Part shown: positions 39,148-48,096 of the stretch, in pieces
Layout of the letters: each line of letters opens with the position of its first letter
Position numbering within the stretch: the stretch's first letter is position 1
Assembly (NCBI GenBank): GCA_900637705.1
Contig: LR134390.1
Coordinates: 248,001-312,000, forward strand
Direction of reading: 5' to 3'
Length of the DNA: 64,000 bases
Origin: Fusobacterium varium
Lineage (GTDB): Bacteria; Fusobacteriota; Fusobacteriia; Fusobacteriales; Fusobacteriaceae
Made by a program: the position numbers and the translations under genes
The notes under the pieces: model-generated
Told to the model about the DNA's origin: nothing
Databases searched by the model: none
The model's input: only the letters and a program-made list of their open reading frames with translations

Positions 39148-40137
39148 TTAATCTTCATAGCCATTTGGGTGATTTTTATGCCATGTCCATGCAGTATCAA
39201 TTATTTTTTCAAGTGTATTATACTTAGGTTTCCATTTTAATTCTTTCATAGCTTTTTCAGAACTTGCTACAAGTTTAGCAGGATCTCCAGCCCTTCTAGG
39301 AGAAACCAAAGCTGGAATAGGGTGTTTAGTTACTTTTCTGGCTACTTCAATGACTTCTTTTACAGAAAACCCTTCTCCATTTCCTAAATTAAATATTTCA
39401 CTTTCTTCACCATTATTTAATCTCTTTAAAGCAAGAATATGTGCATCAGCAAGATCCATTACATGAATATAATCTCTAATACAAGTTCCATCAACAGTAG
39501 GGTAATCATCTCCATATATTCCTATATGCTCTCTTTTACCAAGAGCTACTTGAAGAATAATAGGAATAAGATGACTTTCAGGACTGTGGTCTTCTCCTAT
39601 TTCACCTGTAGGGTGAGCCCCAGCAACATTGAAATATCTTAAAGCTGTATATTTTATTCCATAAGCTTTATCACACCATTTAAGCATTTTTTCAACTGCA
39701 AGCTTACTTTCTCCATATGGATTAGTAGGGAAAGTTTTATCGTTTTCAAGAATTGGTATATTTTCAGGTTCTCCATATGTAGCAGCTGTTGAAGAGAAAA
39801 CTATCTTATGGACATTATACTTTTTCATAGTTTTCAATAGACATAGAGTTCCATAGAAATTATTTTCAAAATATTTTAAAGGCTCCTCCACACTTTCGCC
39901 AACTAAAGAGAAAGCAGCAAAATCAATTACACCATCTATTTTATTATCTTTAAATACTTTTTCCATAAACTCATTATCTCTTAAATCGCCAAGAACAAGT
40001 TTTGCTTTTTCATGTACTGCATCAACATGACCAGTTTGAAGATTATCAAGAACTATGACATCTTCTCCACTATCAATAAGAGCTCTGGTAACATGACTCC
40101 CAATATATCCAGCACCACCACAAACTAAAATTGTCAT
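39148..40137 (-). CDS. galE: UDP-glucose 4-epimerase
   Basis: A 329-residue short-chain dehydrogenase-type epimerase. The N-terminal GGAGYIGSHV binds NAD, the catalytic Ser/Tyr pair is in SSTAATYGEP and NPYGESKLAVE, and IRDYIHVMDLADAH is typical of GalE. It interconverts UDP-galactose and UDP-glucose. It is the third gene of galK-galT-galE, starting behind AGGAGG. Confidence 0.96.
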   Translation of the reverse strand: MTILVCGGAGYIGSHVTRALIDSGEDVIVLDNLQTGHVDAVHEKAKLVLGDLRDNEFMEKVFKDNKIDGVIDFAAFSLVGESVEEPLKYFENNFYGTLCLLKTMKKYNVHKIVFSSTAATYGEPENIPILENDKTFPTNPYGESKLAVEKMLKWCDKAYGIKYTALRYFNVAGAHPTGEIGEDHSPESHLIPIILQVALGKREHIGIYGDDYPTVDGTCIRDYIHVMDLADAHILALKRLNNGEESEIFNLGNGEGFSVKEVIEVARKVTKHPIPALVSPRRAGDPAKLVASSEKAMKELKWKPKYNTLEKIIDTAWTWHKNHPNGYED

Positions 40138-40196
40138 TTTATCCTCCTTAGAAAATAGTTTTCTATATTATACATCATATTTTAAAAAAAATTAAA

Positions 40197-41717
40197 TTAA
40201 TTCATATTGATATATTCGATGAATCTTAACAACCCTTTTTCACCTTCATTATTCCTTTTATAGACTCCAGCATCTTCAAGCACTCTAGAAAAAGTTACTC
40301 CTATTTCATCTTTTAAAATAGTCTTTATATTCTCAGATGTTATTTTAACATGTTTTTCTTGAATATTAATAGCCCATTCTAAGTGTTTTACAACTTTAGG
40401 GTCATTTTTAATTTTAGTTTTAAAATCAGGTTCTAACATATATTTTTTTAATATTTCTAATTCTTCTTTTAGTCTTCCTGGAAGTACAGCAAGTCCCATA
40501 ACTTCGATTAGACCTATATTTTCTTTTTTTATATTATGTACATCTCCATGTGGATGAAATATACCTAGAGGATATTTTTCATTTGTTCTGTTATTTCTAA
40601 GGACAAGGTCAAGTTCAAAATCTTTACCTCTCCTTCTTCCAATAGGAGTGATAGTATTGTGAGGAGTATCACCAGAAAATGCTATAATATCTAAAGATTC
40701 ATCATTATATTTTCTCCAATTATCAAGTATCTTTACACTTAGATCAACTAATTTTTTTCTATCAGAACTTTTTATTCTTATAACTGACATAGGCCATTTA
40801 ACTATGCCAGCTTCAACATCTTCAAATCCTTTAAAAGTTATTGCTCTTTCTATAGGAGATTTCGCCATTGGGAATTCATGATGCCCTCCCTGATAATGAT
40901 CATGGCTTAAAATTGATCCACCAACAATTGGAAGATCAGCATTTGATCCCACAAAATAATGAGGAACCTGTTCAACAAAAGATGTTATTCTGTTAAATGC
41001 TTCTCTATTTATTTTCATAGGTCTATGTTTACCAGAAAAAACAATAGCATGCTCATTATAGTAAACATATGGAGAATATTGAAGGAACCATTCTTCTCCT
41101 TCTAAAAAGAATGGAAGTACTCTATGGTTCTGTCTGGCAGGATGATTTAATCTTCCAGTATATCCAACATTTTCATAACATAAAAGACATTTAGGATATG
41201 ATGATGGAGGAAGAAGCCTTTCTTTTGCTATATCTCTTGGATCTTTTTCAGGTTTAGAAAGATTTATAGTTATTTCCATATTTCCATATTCTGTATTTGA
41301 GTACCAATGCATATTCTTAGCTATTCTGTCAGTCCTTATATAGTTAGTTTTTTGAGCAAATTCATAATAATTATTAGTAGCTTTTTCTATTCCACCAAGA
41401 TTTGATATTTTAATGAATTTATCTATAACATGAGTAGCAGAAGGAGTTATTTTCCCCATTATTTTAGTATCAAAAAGATCTCTTACAGCAATAGTATCTT
41501 CTATTATTTTATTTTCAACAGCCCAGTTGCATATATTTTCCAATATTTCATTTGGATATTCAGGGATAATTTTTGAAGATATATCGGTATCTTTCCATTC
41601 TTCAAGATTTAGAAGAGCTATTATTTCATTTCTTGCTATTATTTCATCATATTTTCCTATAAGGTCATTTTTTAAGCCATAAGCTAAAAGTAATTTTATT
41701 TCTTCAAATATGTTCAT
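40197..41717 (-). CDS. galT: UDP-glucose--hexose-1-phosphate uridylyltransferase (type 2)
   Basis: A 506-residue protein of the Gram-positive-type GalT family. Characteristic segments are CLLCYENVGYTGRLNHPARQ, SHDHYQGGHHEFPM and GIFHPHGDVHN, the last with the His-Pro-His uridylylation site. It moves UMP from UDP-glucose to galactose-1-phosphate. Its ATG overlaps the galK stop codon (41717), so the two are translationally coupled. Confidence 0.96.
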   Translation of the reverse strand: MNIFEEIKLLLAYGLKNDLIGKYDEIIARNEIIALLNLEEWKDTDISSKIIPEYPNEILENICNWAVENKIIEDTIAVRDLFDTKIMGKITPSATHVIDKFIKISNLGGIEKATNNYYEFAQKTNYIRTDRIAKNMHWYSNTEYGNMEITINLSKPEKDPRDIAKERLLPPSSYPKCLLCYENVGYTGRLNHPARQNHRVLPFFLEGEEWFLQYSPYVYYNEHAIVFSGKHRPMKINREAFNRITSFVEQVPHYFVGSNADLPIVGGSILSHDHYQGGHHEFPMAKSPIERAITFKGFEDVEAGIVKWPMSVIRIKSSDRKKLVDLSVKILDNWRKYNDESLDIIAFSGDTPHNTITPIGRRRGKDFELDLVLRNNRTNEKYPLGIFHPHGDVHNIKKENIGLIEVMGLAVLPGRLKEELEILKKYMLEPDFKTKIKNDPKVVKHLEWAINIQEKHVKITSENIKTILKDEIGVTFSRVLEDAGVYKRNNEGEKGLLRFIEYINMN

Positions 41718-42891
41718 TAAAAATCACCTAACTTTCTACTTCCATCTCCAATTTTAGCCACATAGAAATCAGCAGTTAATCCAGTTTTAGATTTATATTT
41801 TTCTCCAACTGATTTTATAAATTCATCTATAAATTCATCTTCTACTATACTCACAGTACAACCACCAAATCCAGCACCAGTCATACGAGCTCCTATTACA
41901 CCTTTTGCTTCCCACGCAGCTTCTACCAGAGAATCAAGTTCAAATCCTGTAACTTCATAGTCATCTCTTAAAGATATATGAGATTGATTCATAAGTTTTC
42001 CAAAAGCTTTTACATTACCAGCATTTAATTCTTCAACAGCTGTTTTAGTTCTTTCATTTTCAGTTACTGCATGAGTTGCTCTTTTTAACTGTTCTTTATC
42101 AGTTATAAAATGTTTTACTTCATTAAACTTTTTAACTGAAAGTTCTCCAAGATTTTTTATATCTATTCCATTTTTATTTAAAACTTTAACAGCTGCTTCA
42201 CAAGAATTTCTTCTTTCATTATATTTAGAATCAGCAAGACCTCTTTTCTTATTTGTATTAGCTATAACGATTGAGGCACCATTTAATTTTACAGGAGCAT
42301 AATGATATTCAAGAGTATTACAATCTAAAAGAATAGCATTATCTTTTTTTCCCATTCCTATGGCAAATTGATCCATTATTCCACAATTTACTCCTATAAA
42401 ATTATTTTCGGCTTTTTGAGAAAGTTTTACCATTTCAATCATATCTATATTAAGTTTAAAATTTTCTTTTAAAATAACTGATGTAAGAAGCTCTATTGAA
42501 GCAGAAGAAGAAAGTCCAGCACCATTTGGAATATTTCCAAAGAATAGAATATCCAATCCTTTATCTATTTTATATCCTGCATCTATAAAAGTTTTTATTA
42601 CCCCTTTGGGATAATTAGCCCAGTTATCTGATGGAATATTTATAAGTTTATCTAATGAAAATTCTTTTATTCCTAATTTTTCAAAATTTTTAGAATACAT
42701 TCTAAAGGCTTTGTCTTCTCTTTTTTTTACAACAGCATAAGTACCAAAGTCTAAGGCACAAGGAAAGACAAAACCACCATTGTAATCAGTGTGTTCTCCT
42801 ATAAGATTTACTCGCCCAGGAGAAAAAAATACTTCAACAGCTCCAGAATAATTAAATATATTTTTAAAATCCTGTACTAATTTTTTATCAT
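41717..42891 (-). CDS. galK: Galactokinase (apparent frameshift at 42881-42886)
   Basis: The ATG at 42891 is followed within five codons by a stop unless one T is added to the T6 run at 42881-42886 (plus strand). The restored frame gives 391 residues, the normal length. The GHMP kinase motifs are intact: FSPGRVNLIGEHTDYNGG at the N terminus, PNGAGLSSSASIELL in the middle, and RMTGAGFGGCTVSIV near the end. It phosphorylates galactose at C1. GGAGG lies 11 bases before the ATG. Confidence 0.92.
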
Positions 42892-42945
42892 ATTATGTTC
42901 AACCTCCACAAATTCTTTTCTAAAAATCTAATCTATCCTATTATA

Positions 42946-42973
42946 AGTATATAGTATAAATCATTTTTAACAA
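42946..42973 (-). promoter_or_regulatory. Probable galKTE promoter
   Basis: On the minus strand TTGTTA (42968-42973) and TATACT (42946-42951) are 16 bases apart, giving a leader of about 50 bases before galK. Confidence 0.55.
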
Positions 42974-43003
42974 CTAAAATTGTAAAAAAACATCGCAACT
43001 TCA

Positions 43004-43016
43004 TAAACTTAGTTTA
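43004..43016. promoter_or_regulatory. Palindromic operator candidate for the ROK repressor
   Basis: TAAACT-T-AGTTTA is a perfect 13-bp palindrome between the divergent gal and ROK promoters, just ahead of the ROK -35 box. It resembles the half-sites of XylR-type ROK operators. Binding by the adjacent ROK protein is inferred. Confidence 0.5.
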
Positions 43017-43024
43017 ATAAGATT

Positions 43025-43053
43025 TTGGATTTTTATAAAAAATATTGTATAAT
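43025..43053 (+). promoter_or_regulatory. Promoter of the ROK repressor gene
   Basis: TTGGAT (43025-43030) and TATAAT (43048-43053) are 17 bases apart, shortly before the AAGGGGG site and the ATG at 43083. Confidence 0.7.
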
Positions 43054-43082
43054 AGAAATATACAGAAAAAAAGGGGGAAAAG

Positions 43083-44251
43083 ATGAAAACTACAAGTGTA
43101 AAAATGAAAACTTTGGAGTTCATAAAAAATAGTAATGGAATTTCAAGAGCAGAATTAGCCAAAGAATTAAATATTACCCCAGCAGGAATTGGAAAAATAG
43201 TAAATGGATTTTTAAAAAAAGGAATCATAAAAGAATATGGGGAAGGAATTTCTACAGGTGGGAGAAAACCACTTATATTAAAAATAAATGAAGAGAATAT
43301 AGGAGTGATTTTAGGAGTATCTCTGGCACCAAGATTTATTCAAATATCTATTGGAGATATAAATGGCAAAGTGTTAAGAACTATAAAATACTCATTAAAG
43401 AAAAGATTAGCACAAAAGGAAAATAATATACTAAAAACAGTTGAAGTCATTATAAAAAGAGAGTTAAATAAAAATAAGGAAATAACAATAATATCTGTTA
43501 TAATGAATGGAATGGTTGATAGTGAAGCAGGTATATCTATTTTTTCTCCACATTATAATTGGAAAAATATAAAACTTAAAGAATTGTTAGAGAAAAAGTT
43601 TAATAGGAGAGTTTTTATAGAAAACGATGTAAGAGGTATGGCTCTTACTGAAAAAATATTTGGCTCTTGCAAAGAAAAACATAATTTTGTTGTGTTAAAT
43701 ATAGGAGATGGAGTTGGAGGAAGTATTTTTCTTAATGATTCTCTATACAAAGGATATGGATCTATGTCAGGAGAATTAGGTCATATGGTAGTAAAAAGAA
43801 ATAGTTCAGAGAAATGTTCATGTGGAAAAAGAGGGTGCCTTGAAACAGAAGTATCCAATATAGCTATTATAAAAAAATAATTTCTCAAATAAAGCTAAAT
43901 AACTATAGTAGTCTTAAAAATGTCCTCAATGAAAAAGGAACATTAGATATGGAAGATATAATAAAAGCTGTAAAAGAAAAAGATATGCTTACTTTAAATA
44001 TAATGAATGAAGCTATTTATCTGACAGCTCATGCCATTGATGGAATAATTTCAGTAATTAATCCTGAAAAAATAATTCTTTTTGGAGCTATATTTAAGAG
44101 TAGTTTTTTATTTAAAATGTTAGTCAATGAAGTAGAAAAAGTAACTTTAAATGAACAAAATTATGAAATAAAAGTATCGGAGTTTTCTGATACTATTTAT
44201 GAGCTATCTCCATTTGCTGTAGTTAATTATAATATATTCAGGGAAATATAA
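43083..44251 (+). CDS. ROK family transcriptional repressor (apparent frameshift at 43871-43877)
   Basis: The N terminus is a winged helix (GISRAELAKELNITPAGIGKIVNGFLKKG). The sugar-kinase-like body has ENDVRGMALTEKIFG, LNIGDGVGGSIFL and the zinc site CSCGKRGCLE. The frame stops at 43880; one A added to the A7 run at 43871-43877 continues it as IISQIKLNNYSS to the frame ending at 44251, giving 389 residues, the full NagC/XylR length. It is divergent from galKTE and is the likely repressor of that operon, released by galactose or a derivative. Confidence 0.87.
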
Positions 44252-44361
44252 AAAATAATAAATTTTATTTTTTAACTGTAGATAGTAAATTTAACTGTGT
44301 TTTTTATAAGAAAAAATTTAATAAATAGTTAATTTAGACAATAGTAAAATCAAAAAATAGA

Positions 44362-44388
44362 AAAAAGCTGTCAAATAGACAGCTTTTT
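44362..44388. terminator. Bidirectional terminator between the ROK and FMN-binding genes
   Basis: AAAAAGCTGTC (44362-44372) pairs perfectly with GACAGCTTTTT (44378-44388) around a five-base loop. Confidence 0.92.
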
Positions 44389-44391
44389 CTT

Positions 44392-44694
44392 CTATTTTTT
44401 TAAAGCATCTGCTACAGCTTCTTTAAATCCTTGAGAAGTATAAGTGGCTCCTGCTACATCATCAACATCAACAGACTGTTTGGCTATAATTTCAGAAGTT
44501 AGCTTTTCAATAGCTGGTTCAGCTATTCTTTTAGTATCCTTCATTTCTAAAACTTTTATAGATATAATTTTGTCACCATCTTTTTCAACAGAAACTTTAA
44601 TTTCATCTTTATATCCAAATCCTATTCCTTCTGATGCTGCAAAAACAGCAATTGAAGATGTAATTAATAAAGCAAAAATAAGAAATTTTTTCAT
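44392..44694 (-). CDS. Exported small FMN-binding domain protein
   Basis: A 100-residue protein with a signal peptide (MKKFLIFALLITSSIAVFA) and an FMN_bind domain ending in VDDVAGATYTSQGFKEAV. The GAT-T/S motif is the flavinylation site in RnfG/NqrC-type domains, where FMN is joined to the threonine. It probably carries covalent FMN outside the membrane and passes electrons, but no ApbE gene is visible here. It follows the TSCPD gene after 31 bases, likely in one transcript. Confidence 0.82.
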   Translation of the reverse strand: MKKFLIFALLITSSIAVFAASEGIGFGYKDEIKVSVEKDGDKIISIKVLEMKDTKRIAEPAIEKLTSEIIAKQSVDVDDVAGATYTSQGFKEAVADALKK

Positions 44695-44725
44695 TTTAAT
44701 CCTCCTAATAATTTAAGTAATATTT

Positions 44726-45178
44726 TTAAGACAAAGAAGCTTGACAAAGACCACAACCAGAACAAACATGACCAGCAAAAGCTACCTTATTTGCAGCTGC
44801 CTTTTGAGCTTTTCTGATTTCAATGAAGGGACCTTCTCCTTCACCAGTAACATGTTGTTTTAACATTTCAACTAAATTATCCATACATGAAGTATATCCT
44901 GCTAAAGGAGCTCCAGAGCAATAATTATCATCTAAAAGTTCAATTACTTTAGTTACTTCCATACCAGGCAGCAATTTTCCAATTGCAGCAAGATTTCCAG
45001 GACAGCCCTTTACAGCAGAAAATGATTCAATTTTACCATCTTTAACAGAAACAGTCATTTCAGTAGAGCATACTCCATAAGTTTTTTCAGTAAAAGTTAC
45101 ATCTTTGTTAATAACTTCAGAAAGTGATATTTGTTGAATTAATAGAACTCCTGCAAGAATTACAATAGATTTCTTCAT
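44726..45178 (-). CDS. Exported TSCPD-domain protein with a C-terminal cysteine motif
   Basis: A 150-residue protein. The first 20 residues (MKKSIVILAGVLLIQQISLS) look like a signal peptide. The middle is a TSCPD-like domain: YGVCSTEM, VKGCPGNLAAIGKLL, LDDNYCSGAPLAGYTSCMDNL. It ends with HVCSGCGLCQASLS, three cysteines in a CxxCxxC arrangement that could bind a metal or cluster. TSCPD domains usually occur in the cytoplasm, often with ribonucleotide reductases, so the export signal and tail are unusual. Pairing with the FMN-binding protein suggests an extracytoplasmic redox role (inference). Confidence 0.7.
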   Translation of the reverse strand: MKKSIVILAGVLLIQQISLSEVINKDVTFTEKTYGVCSTEMTVSVKDGKIESFSAVKGCPGNLAAIGKLLPGMEVTKVIELLDDNYCSGAPLAGYTSCMDNLVEMLKQHVTGEGEGPFIEIRKAQKAAANKVAFAGHVCSGCGLCQASLS

Positions 45179-45297
45179 TTTAATATATTCCTCCCAAGAA
45201 AAAAGTTAAAATAATAGATAACATATAGATATTATATACAATAAATTCCGAAAAAAAGCAATAAAAAATATTTTATCTGTATTTAAACGATATGAAG

Positions 45298-45328
45298 AAA
45301 ACTTGCAAAAATGTATAAATTAAGGTAA
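45298..45328 (+). repeat. Left attachment site (attL core)
   Basis: This copy of the 31-bp core begins AAAACTTGC and ends AAATTAAGGTAA; it differs from the right copy only at base nine (C here, T at right). It contains TTGCAA and TAATTT at promoter spacing, a weaker version of the obgE promoter in the right copy. Confidence 0.85.
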
Positions 45329-45348
45329 TTTAGGGGTTAAATGCTGAA

Positions 45349-45377
45349 AAGCTAGAAAATACAGTGTTTTCTAGCTT
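45349..45377 (-). terminator. Terminator of the integrase gene
   Basis: AAGCTAGAAAA (45349-45359) pairs perfectly with TTTTCTAGCTT (45367-45377). Confidence 0.75.
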
Positions 45378-45434
45378 TCAATTAACAGATAAATCATATA
45401 AAGTCTTATAAAATCGTATAAAATTTTATAGGTT

Positions 45435-45456
45435 GCACCCAAAAAGTACCCAAATA
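45435..45456. repeat. Left arm-type repeats for the integrase
   Basis: GCACCCA (45435-45441) and GTACCCAAATA (45446-45456) recur as GTACCCAAATA-GCACCCA at 56502-56519 near the other end. Arm sites of this kind bind the integrase N-terminal domain. Confidence 0.55.
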
Positions 45457-46476
45457 TTAAATTAAATCTATGGCTTTTTTTAGTTCCTCAATATCTTTAT
45501 GAGTATAAATCTTTTCAGTCATATCATAATTACTGTGCCCAATAATTTTAGCTATAGATACTTTGTTTGCATCAGCATTACTCAATAAACTTGCAAAAGT
45601 ATGTCTGCAATCGTGAATAGTGTGTTCCATATCTAATTTTTTCATTAATTTTTTAAAATATGTTATATATGATGAGTAGGATAAATTCTTTTCCTTTCTG
45701 CTCAAAATAAGATATTCATTACTTGGAGTCATTCTGGTTTTGATAAATGGTAGTATTTTCATATTGATGGGAATAAGTCTATTCTTCCCTGCATCTGTTT
45801 TTATTCCACCTCTGATAGTTCTATTCTCAAGGTCTATATCCTGATTTTTGATAGTCAGAAGTTCTCCCACTCTCATACCAGTATATATCATAATTAAGAT
45901 TGTATCTACCCATTCTAATTCTTTATATTTCCAGAGTTTTGATATTTCCTCATCAGTAAAAATTTTTCTTTCAAGTATCTTTTCAACCTTTCCCAGCTCT
46001 ATAAACTGGGTATAATCCTTTTCTATTATATCATATTTTAATGCATACTTAAATAATTGGTTGAGCATCCTTTTTATATTTCTTTTACTAGATTCTGAAA
46101 GCTCAAGATTATTCATGAACTCTTGAAGATGGATTGTTTTGAGTTCTGCTATTTTTCTATCTTTCAAAGGTTTAAAATGTGTATAGTTGCTTTCATAATT
46201 ACTCTGTGAGAGCTTTGAGAGTTTTTTAAAGTGCATCTCTTTCCATCTATTATAAATATCATCTATAGTTAAATTTTCAACCTCAATATTATATGGATCA
46301 AATTTAAAAGTTATAAGGCTTTCTAGTGCTTCTTTTCTAGTTTCAAAATATCCAACTGTTTTTCTAATTTGCCTACCTTTGCAAATATCAAAGCCTATTG
46401 TTTTAATAGCTCTCCAAGGCTTGCGTCTATTCCCAGTTACTTTATAGACAGTTCCGAAGCCATTTGGATTCTTCAT
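45457..46476 (-). CDS. int: Tyrosine recombinase / phage integrase
   Basis: A 339-residue integrase with the usual three parts: an N-terminal arm-binding domain (MKNPNGFGTVYKV), a SAM-like core-binding domain (about 60-155), and the catalytic domain. Catalytic residues visible are Arg in TGMRVGELL, His-x-x-Arg in HDCRHTFASLL, His in IGHSNYD, and the nucleophile Tyr in TEKIYTHKD. It lies at the left end, reading outward, 128 bases inside attL. It should join the 31-bp att cores. Confidence 0.95.
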   Translation of the reverse strand: MKNPNGFGTVYKVTGNRRKPWRAIKTIGFDICKGRQIRKTVGYFETRKEALESLITFKFDPYNIEVENLTIDDIYNRWKEMHFKKLSKLSQSNYESNYTHFKPLKDRKIAELKTIHLQEFMNNLELSESSKRNIKRMLNQLFKYALKYDIIEKDYTQFIELGKVEKILERKIFTDEEISKLWKYKELEWVDTILIMIYTGMRVGELLTIKNQDIDLENRTIRGGIKTDAGKNRLIPINMKILPFIKTRMTPSNEYLILSRKEKNLSYSSYITYFKKLMKKLDMEHTIHDCRHTFASLLSNADANKVSIAKIIGHSNYDMTEKIYTHKDIEELKKAIDLI

Positions 46477-46497
46477 ATAATCACACTCCTTTATAAA

Positions 46498-46553
46498 ATA
46501 ACCAAGGTGTGATATAATACAATTGGTGGTTGTTTATATGTAACCTTGGTTAT
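46498..46553. promoter_or_regulatory. Inverted repeat in front of the integrase gene
   Basis: ATAACCAAGGT (46498-46508) and ACCTTGGTTAT (46543-46553) form a perfect 11-bp inverted repeat with a 34-base spacer. It covers the integrase promoter region and may be a looped operator or a recombination-protein site. Confidence 0.5.
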
Positions 46554-46620
46554 ATATTTACTTCAAACGGCTCCTGTTACCAGCAGGGGCTATTTTATTA
46601 TTAACTTCTTTTATATACTA

Positions 46621-46769
46621 ATAAATACCGATATTTTTTAAGACCTCGTAAAACTCGCAGTACTTTTTTAGGGACTGCAAAATCTGCGGATATTCTTTTT
46701 TAGGACTGCCGAAAGTGCCGAATAGCCTTTTTTAAGGTAGCCGAAAAAGACGGATCCTTTTAGGGAGTT
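46621..46769. repeat. Five degenerate tandem repeats of 28-32 bp
   Basis: Units at 46621-46648, 46649-46677, 46678-46708, 46709-46740 and 46741-46769 share a GCCGAATA-like block, then C-TTTTTTA-GGACTG. The spacing drifts between 28 and 32 bases. It lies in the 390-bp gene-free stretch between integrase and the next gene. It may be an iteron array for replication, packaging or control. Confidence 0.55.
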
Positions 46770-46867
46770 AAAAAAGTTAAGATACTTTTATTCAAACCTT
46801 AACATTTCTTAACAACCTTAGTATTTCTTAGTAATTTTTCTGAAATACTATCATTATTTCTTTTCAA

Positions 46868-47464
46868 TTACTTTAATGTTCTTTCTGTAAATTTATTTTC
46901 TTCTTTTTCAAGAGTATTAAGAAATATTGTAGCTCGTAATCCCCCATTTACATCATGAATAGATTTCCCAAAATATTCATTTTTAAACTCTTCAATATTT
47001 TTTAAGAACTCTCTTTTTACTGCATATGTTTTAAAATCTTTAAAAGTTTCGGCATATATCTCAAGAATATCATTTTTATCAGTTTTTAATTTTCTGAATA
47101 ATAACTCCATAAGCAGCATATTGCTTTTAAATGGCTTTACCAACTCATTAAGCTCACTATCTTCTAGGGAAACACTTCCTGCAAGGTTTATGACACTATT
47201 AAGAGCTCCTGTTTCTTCAATAGTAGGAGTAACTTTTGTTGTTCTTAACTGTTCATTTATATAATCTTGGATAAGTTGATTCTTTTTCTCTTCAAATTTT
47301 TCAACTATAGTAGAGTATTCCTTATTAGTTTTTAATGTAAGGTCTGCTATATATTCCCCTGAATATTTTCCACTATTAGTTTTTTGTTGTAGTTCTGTAA
47401 GCATAGTTATTCTTCTATTTTCTAATTCTTTTATTAGCTCTTTTAATTTATTTGTTAAGCTCAT
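46868..47464 (-). CDS. Hypothetical coiled-coil element protein
   Basis: A 198-residue, highly charged helical protein with coiled-coil-like stretches (residues 1-70: LKELIKELENRRI, KFEEKKNQLI). It has no recognised domain, signal peptide or catalytic motif. The start follows GGAGGGAAT. It is the last gene of the leftward group after the small regulator and before the tandem repeats. It could be a structural or interference protein of the satellite, but nothing in the sequence shows this. Confidence 0.6.
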   Translation of the reverse strand: MSLTNKLKELIKELENRRITMLTELQQKTNSGKYSGEYIADLTLKTNKEYSTIVEKFEEKKNQLIQDYINEQLRTTKVTPTIEETGALNSVINLAGSVSLEDSELNELVKPFKSNMLLMELLFRKLKTDKNDILEIYAETFKDFKTYAVKREFLKNIEEFKNEYFGKSIHDVNGGLRATIFLNTLEKEENKFTERTLK

Positions 47465-47566
47465 TTTATTCCCTCCATATTTTTTAGTTTATTTTTTTAA
47501 TACTGTTGCCATTTGTGAGACAATGTCTTTTAATCATGATGTATCAAATATCATAGTCATTCTCCT

Positions 47567-47845
47567 TCAATATTTTATAAAATTTATTTCATCTAAATTC
47601 TCAAGACTAGGGGTTTCAGCAGTGTTGAAAAATAATATCTGTGCTGTCATTCCTGAAAATCCTAGAATTTCTTTAATTTTCTGCATTTCATTTAATTTAA
47701 AGCAACTTTGACCAGCTATTCTTTTTTTAAATACTGCTTTACTCATTCCAATAAGCTTACAGAAGTTCTCTATATCTCCACCTAGATTTGCATCAGTGTA
47801 ATAGTCTATTACTATTTTCAAAGGCAAGTTATTATACTGACTCAT
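47567..47845 (-). CDS. Small phage-type helix-turn-helix regulator (DUF739-like)
   Basis: A 92-residue protein. Residues about 24-62 (DIENFCKLIGMSKAVFKKRIAG, then LNEMQKIKEILG) read as a Cro-like helix-turn-helix of the phage DUF739 kind. The C terminus 'AQILFFNTAETPSLENL' also resembles that family. Its ATG overlaps the stop codon of the small gene before it. It may control the replication or excision genes. Confidence 0.6.
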   Translation of the reverse strand: MSQYNNLPLKIVIDYYTDANLGGDIENFCKLIGMSKAVFKKRIAGQSCFKLNEMQKIKEILGFSGMTAQILFFNTAETPSLENLDEINFIKY

Positions 47846-47955
47846 AAGTTTTCACCTGCCATAGCTTCCAATACAGTGATATATCCTTTCTTGATTAACT
47901 GGTCCAGGTATTCAAAACAATTTATATTTTGTTCTCTTAAATCTTTATATTTCAT
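47842..47955 (-). CDS. 37-residue small protein, translationally coupled to the next gene
   Basis: ATG 47955 follows a strong AAGGAG site and the frame ends at 47842, where TGA overlaps the ATG of the 92-residue regulator. The protein starts MKYKDLREQNINCFEYL and is amphipathic. The good site and the ATGA overlap support it as real despite its size. The function is unknown. Confidence 0.6.
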   Translation of the reverse strand: MKYKDLREQNINCFEYLDQLIKKGYITVLEAMAGENL

Positions 47956-47973
47956 ATTTTCACTTCTCCTTTA

Positions 47974-48002
47974 TTGACATTTAGGAGTTTTTCAGCTATA
48001 AT
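47974..48002 (+). promoter_or_regulatory. Full-consensus promoter on the plus strand
   Basis: TTGACA (47974-47979) and TATAAT (47997-48002) are 17 bases apart: a perfect sigma-70 promoter that faces against all neighbouring genes. Confidence 0.8.
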
Positions 48003-48008
48003 AAAATA

Positions 48009-48065
48009 AATTTATGAAAAGTTTTATTTGGGGCCGTGATATTGGTAGTATCACGGTTTTTATTT
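48009..48065 (+). ncRNA. Candidate short RNA of about 55 nt with its own terminator
   Basis: Downstream of the perfect promoter, CCGTGATA (48034-48041) pairs with TATCACGG (48049-48056), followed by TTTTTATTTT. The transcript would be about 55 bases, too short for a normal gene; a 28-codon frame (MKSFIWGRDIGSI...) starting at 48014 would read through the terminator. It could be a regulatory or counter-transcript RNA of the element. Confidence 0.55.
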
Positions 48066-48096
48066 TATCTAGCATAAAATCCCTCCAGTTGATATA

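Noticed and set aside
46621-46769. CRISPR array
   Set aside because: The period is irregular, the spacing sequences are themselves similar, repeats are degenerate, and no cas genes are present.
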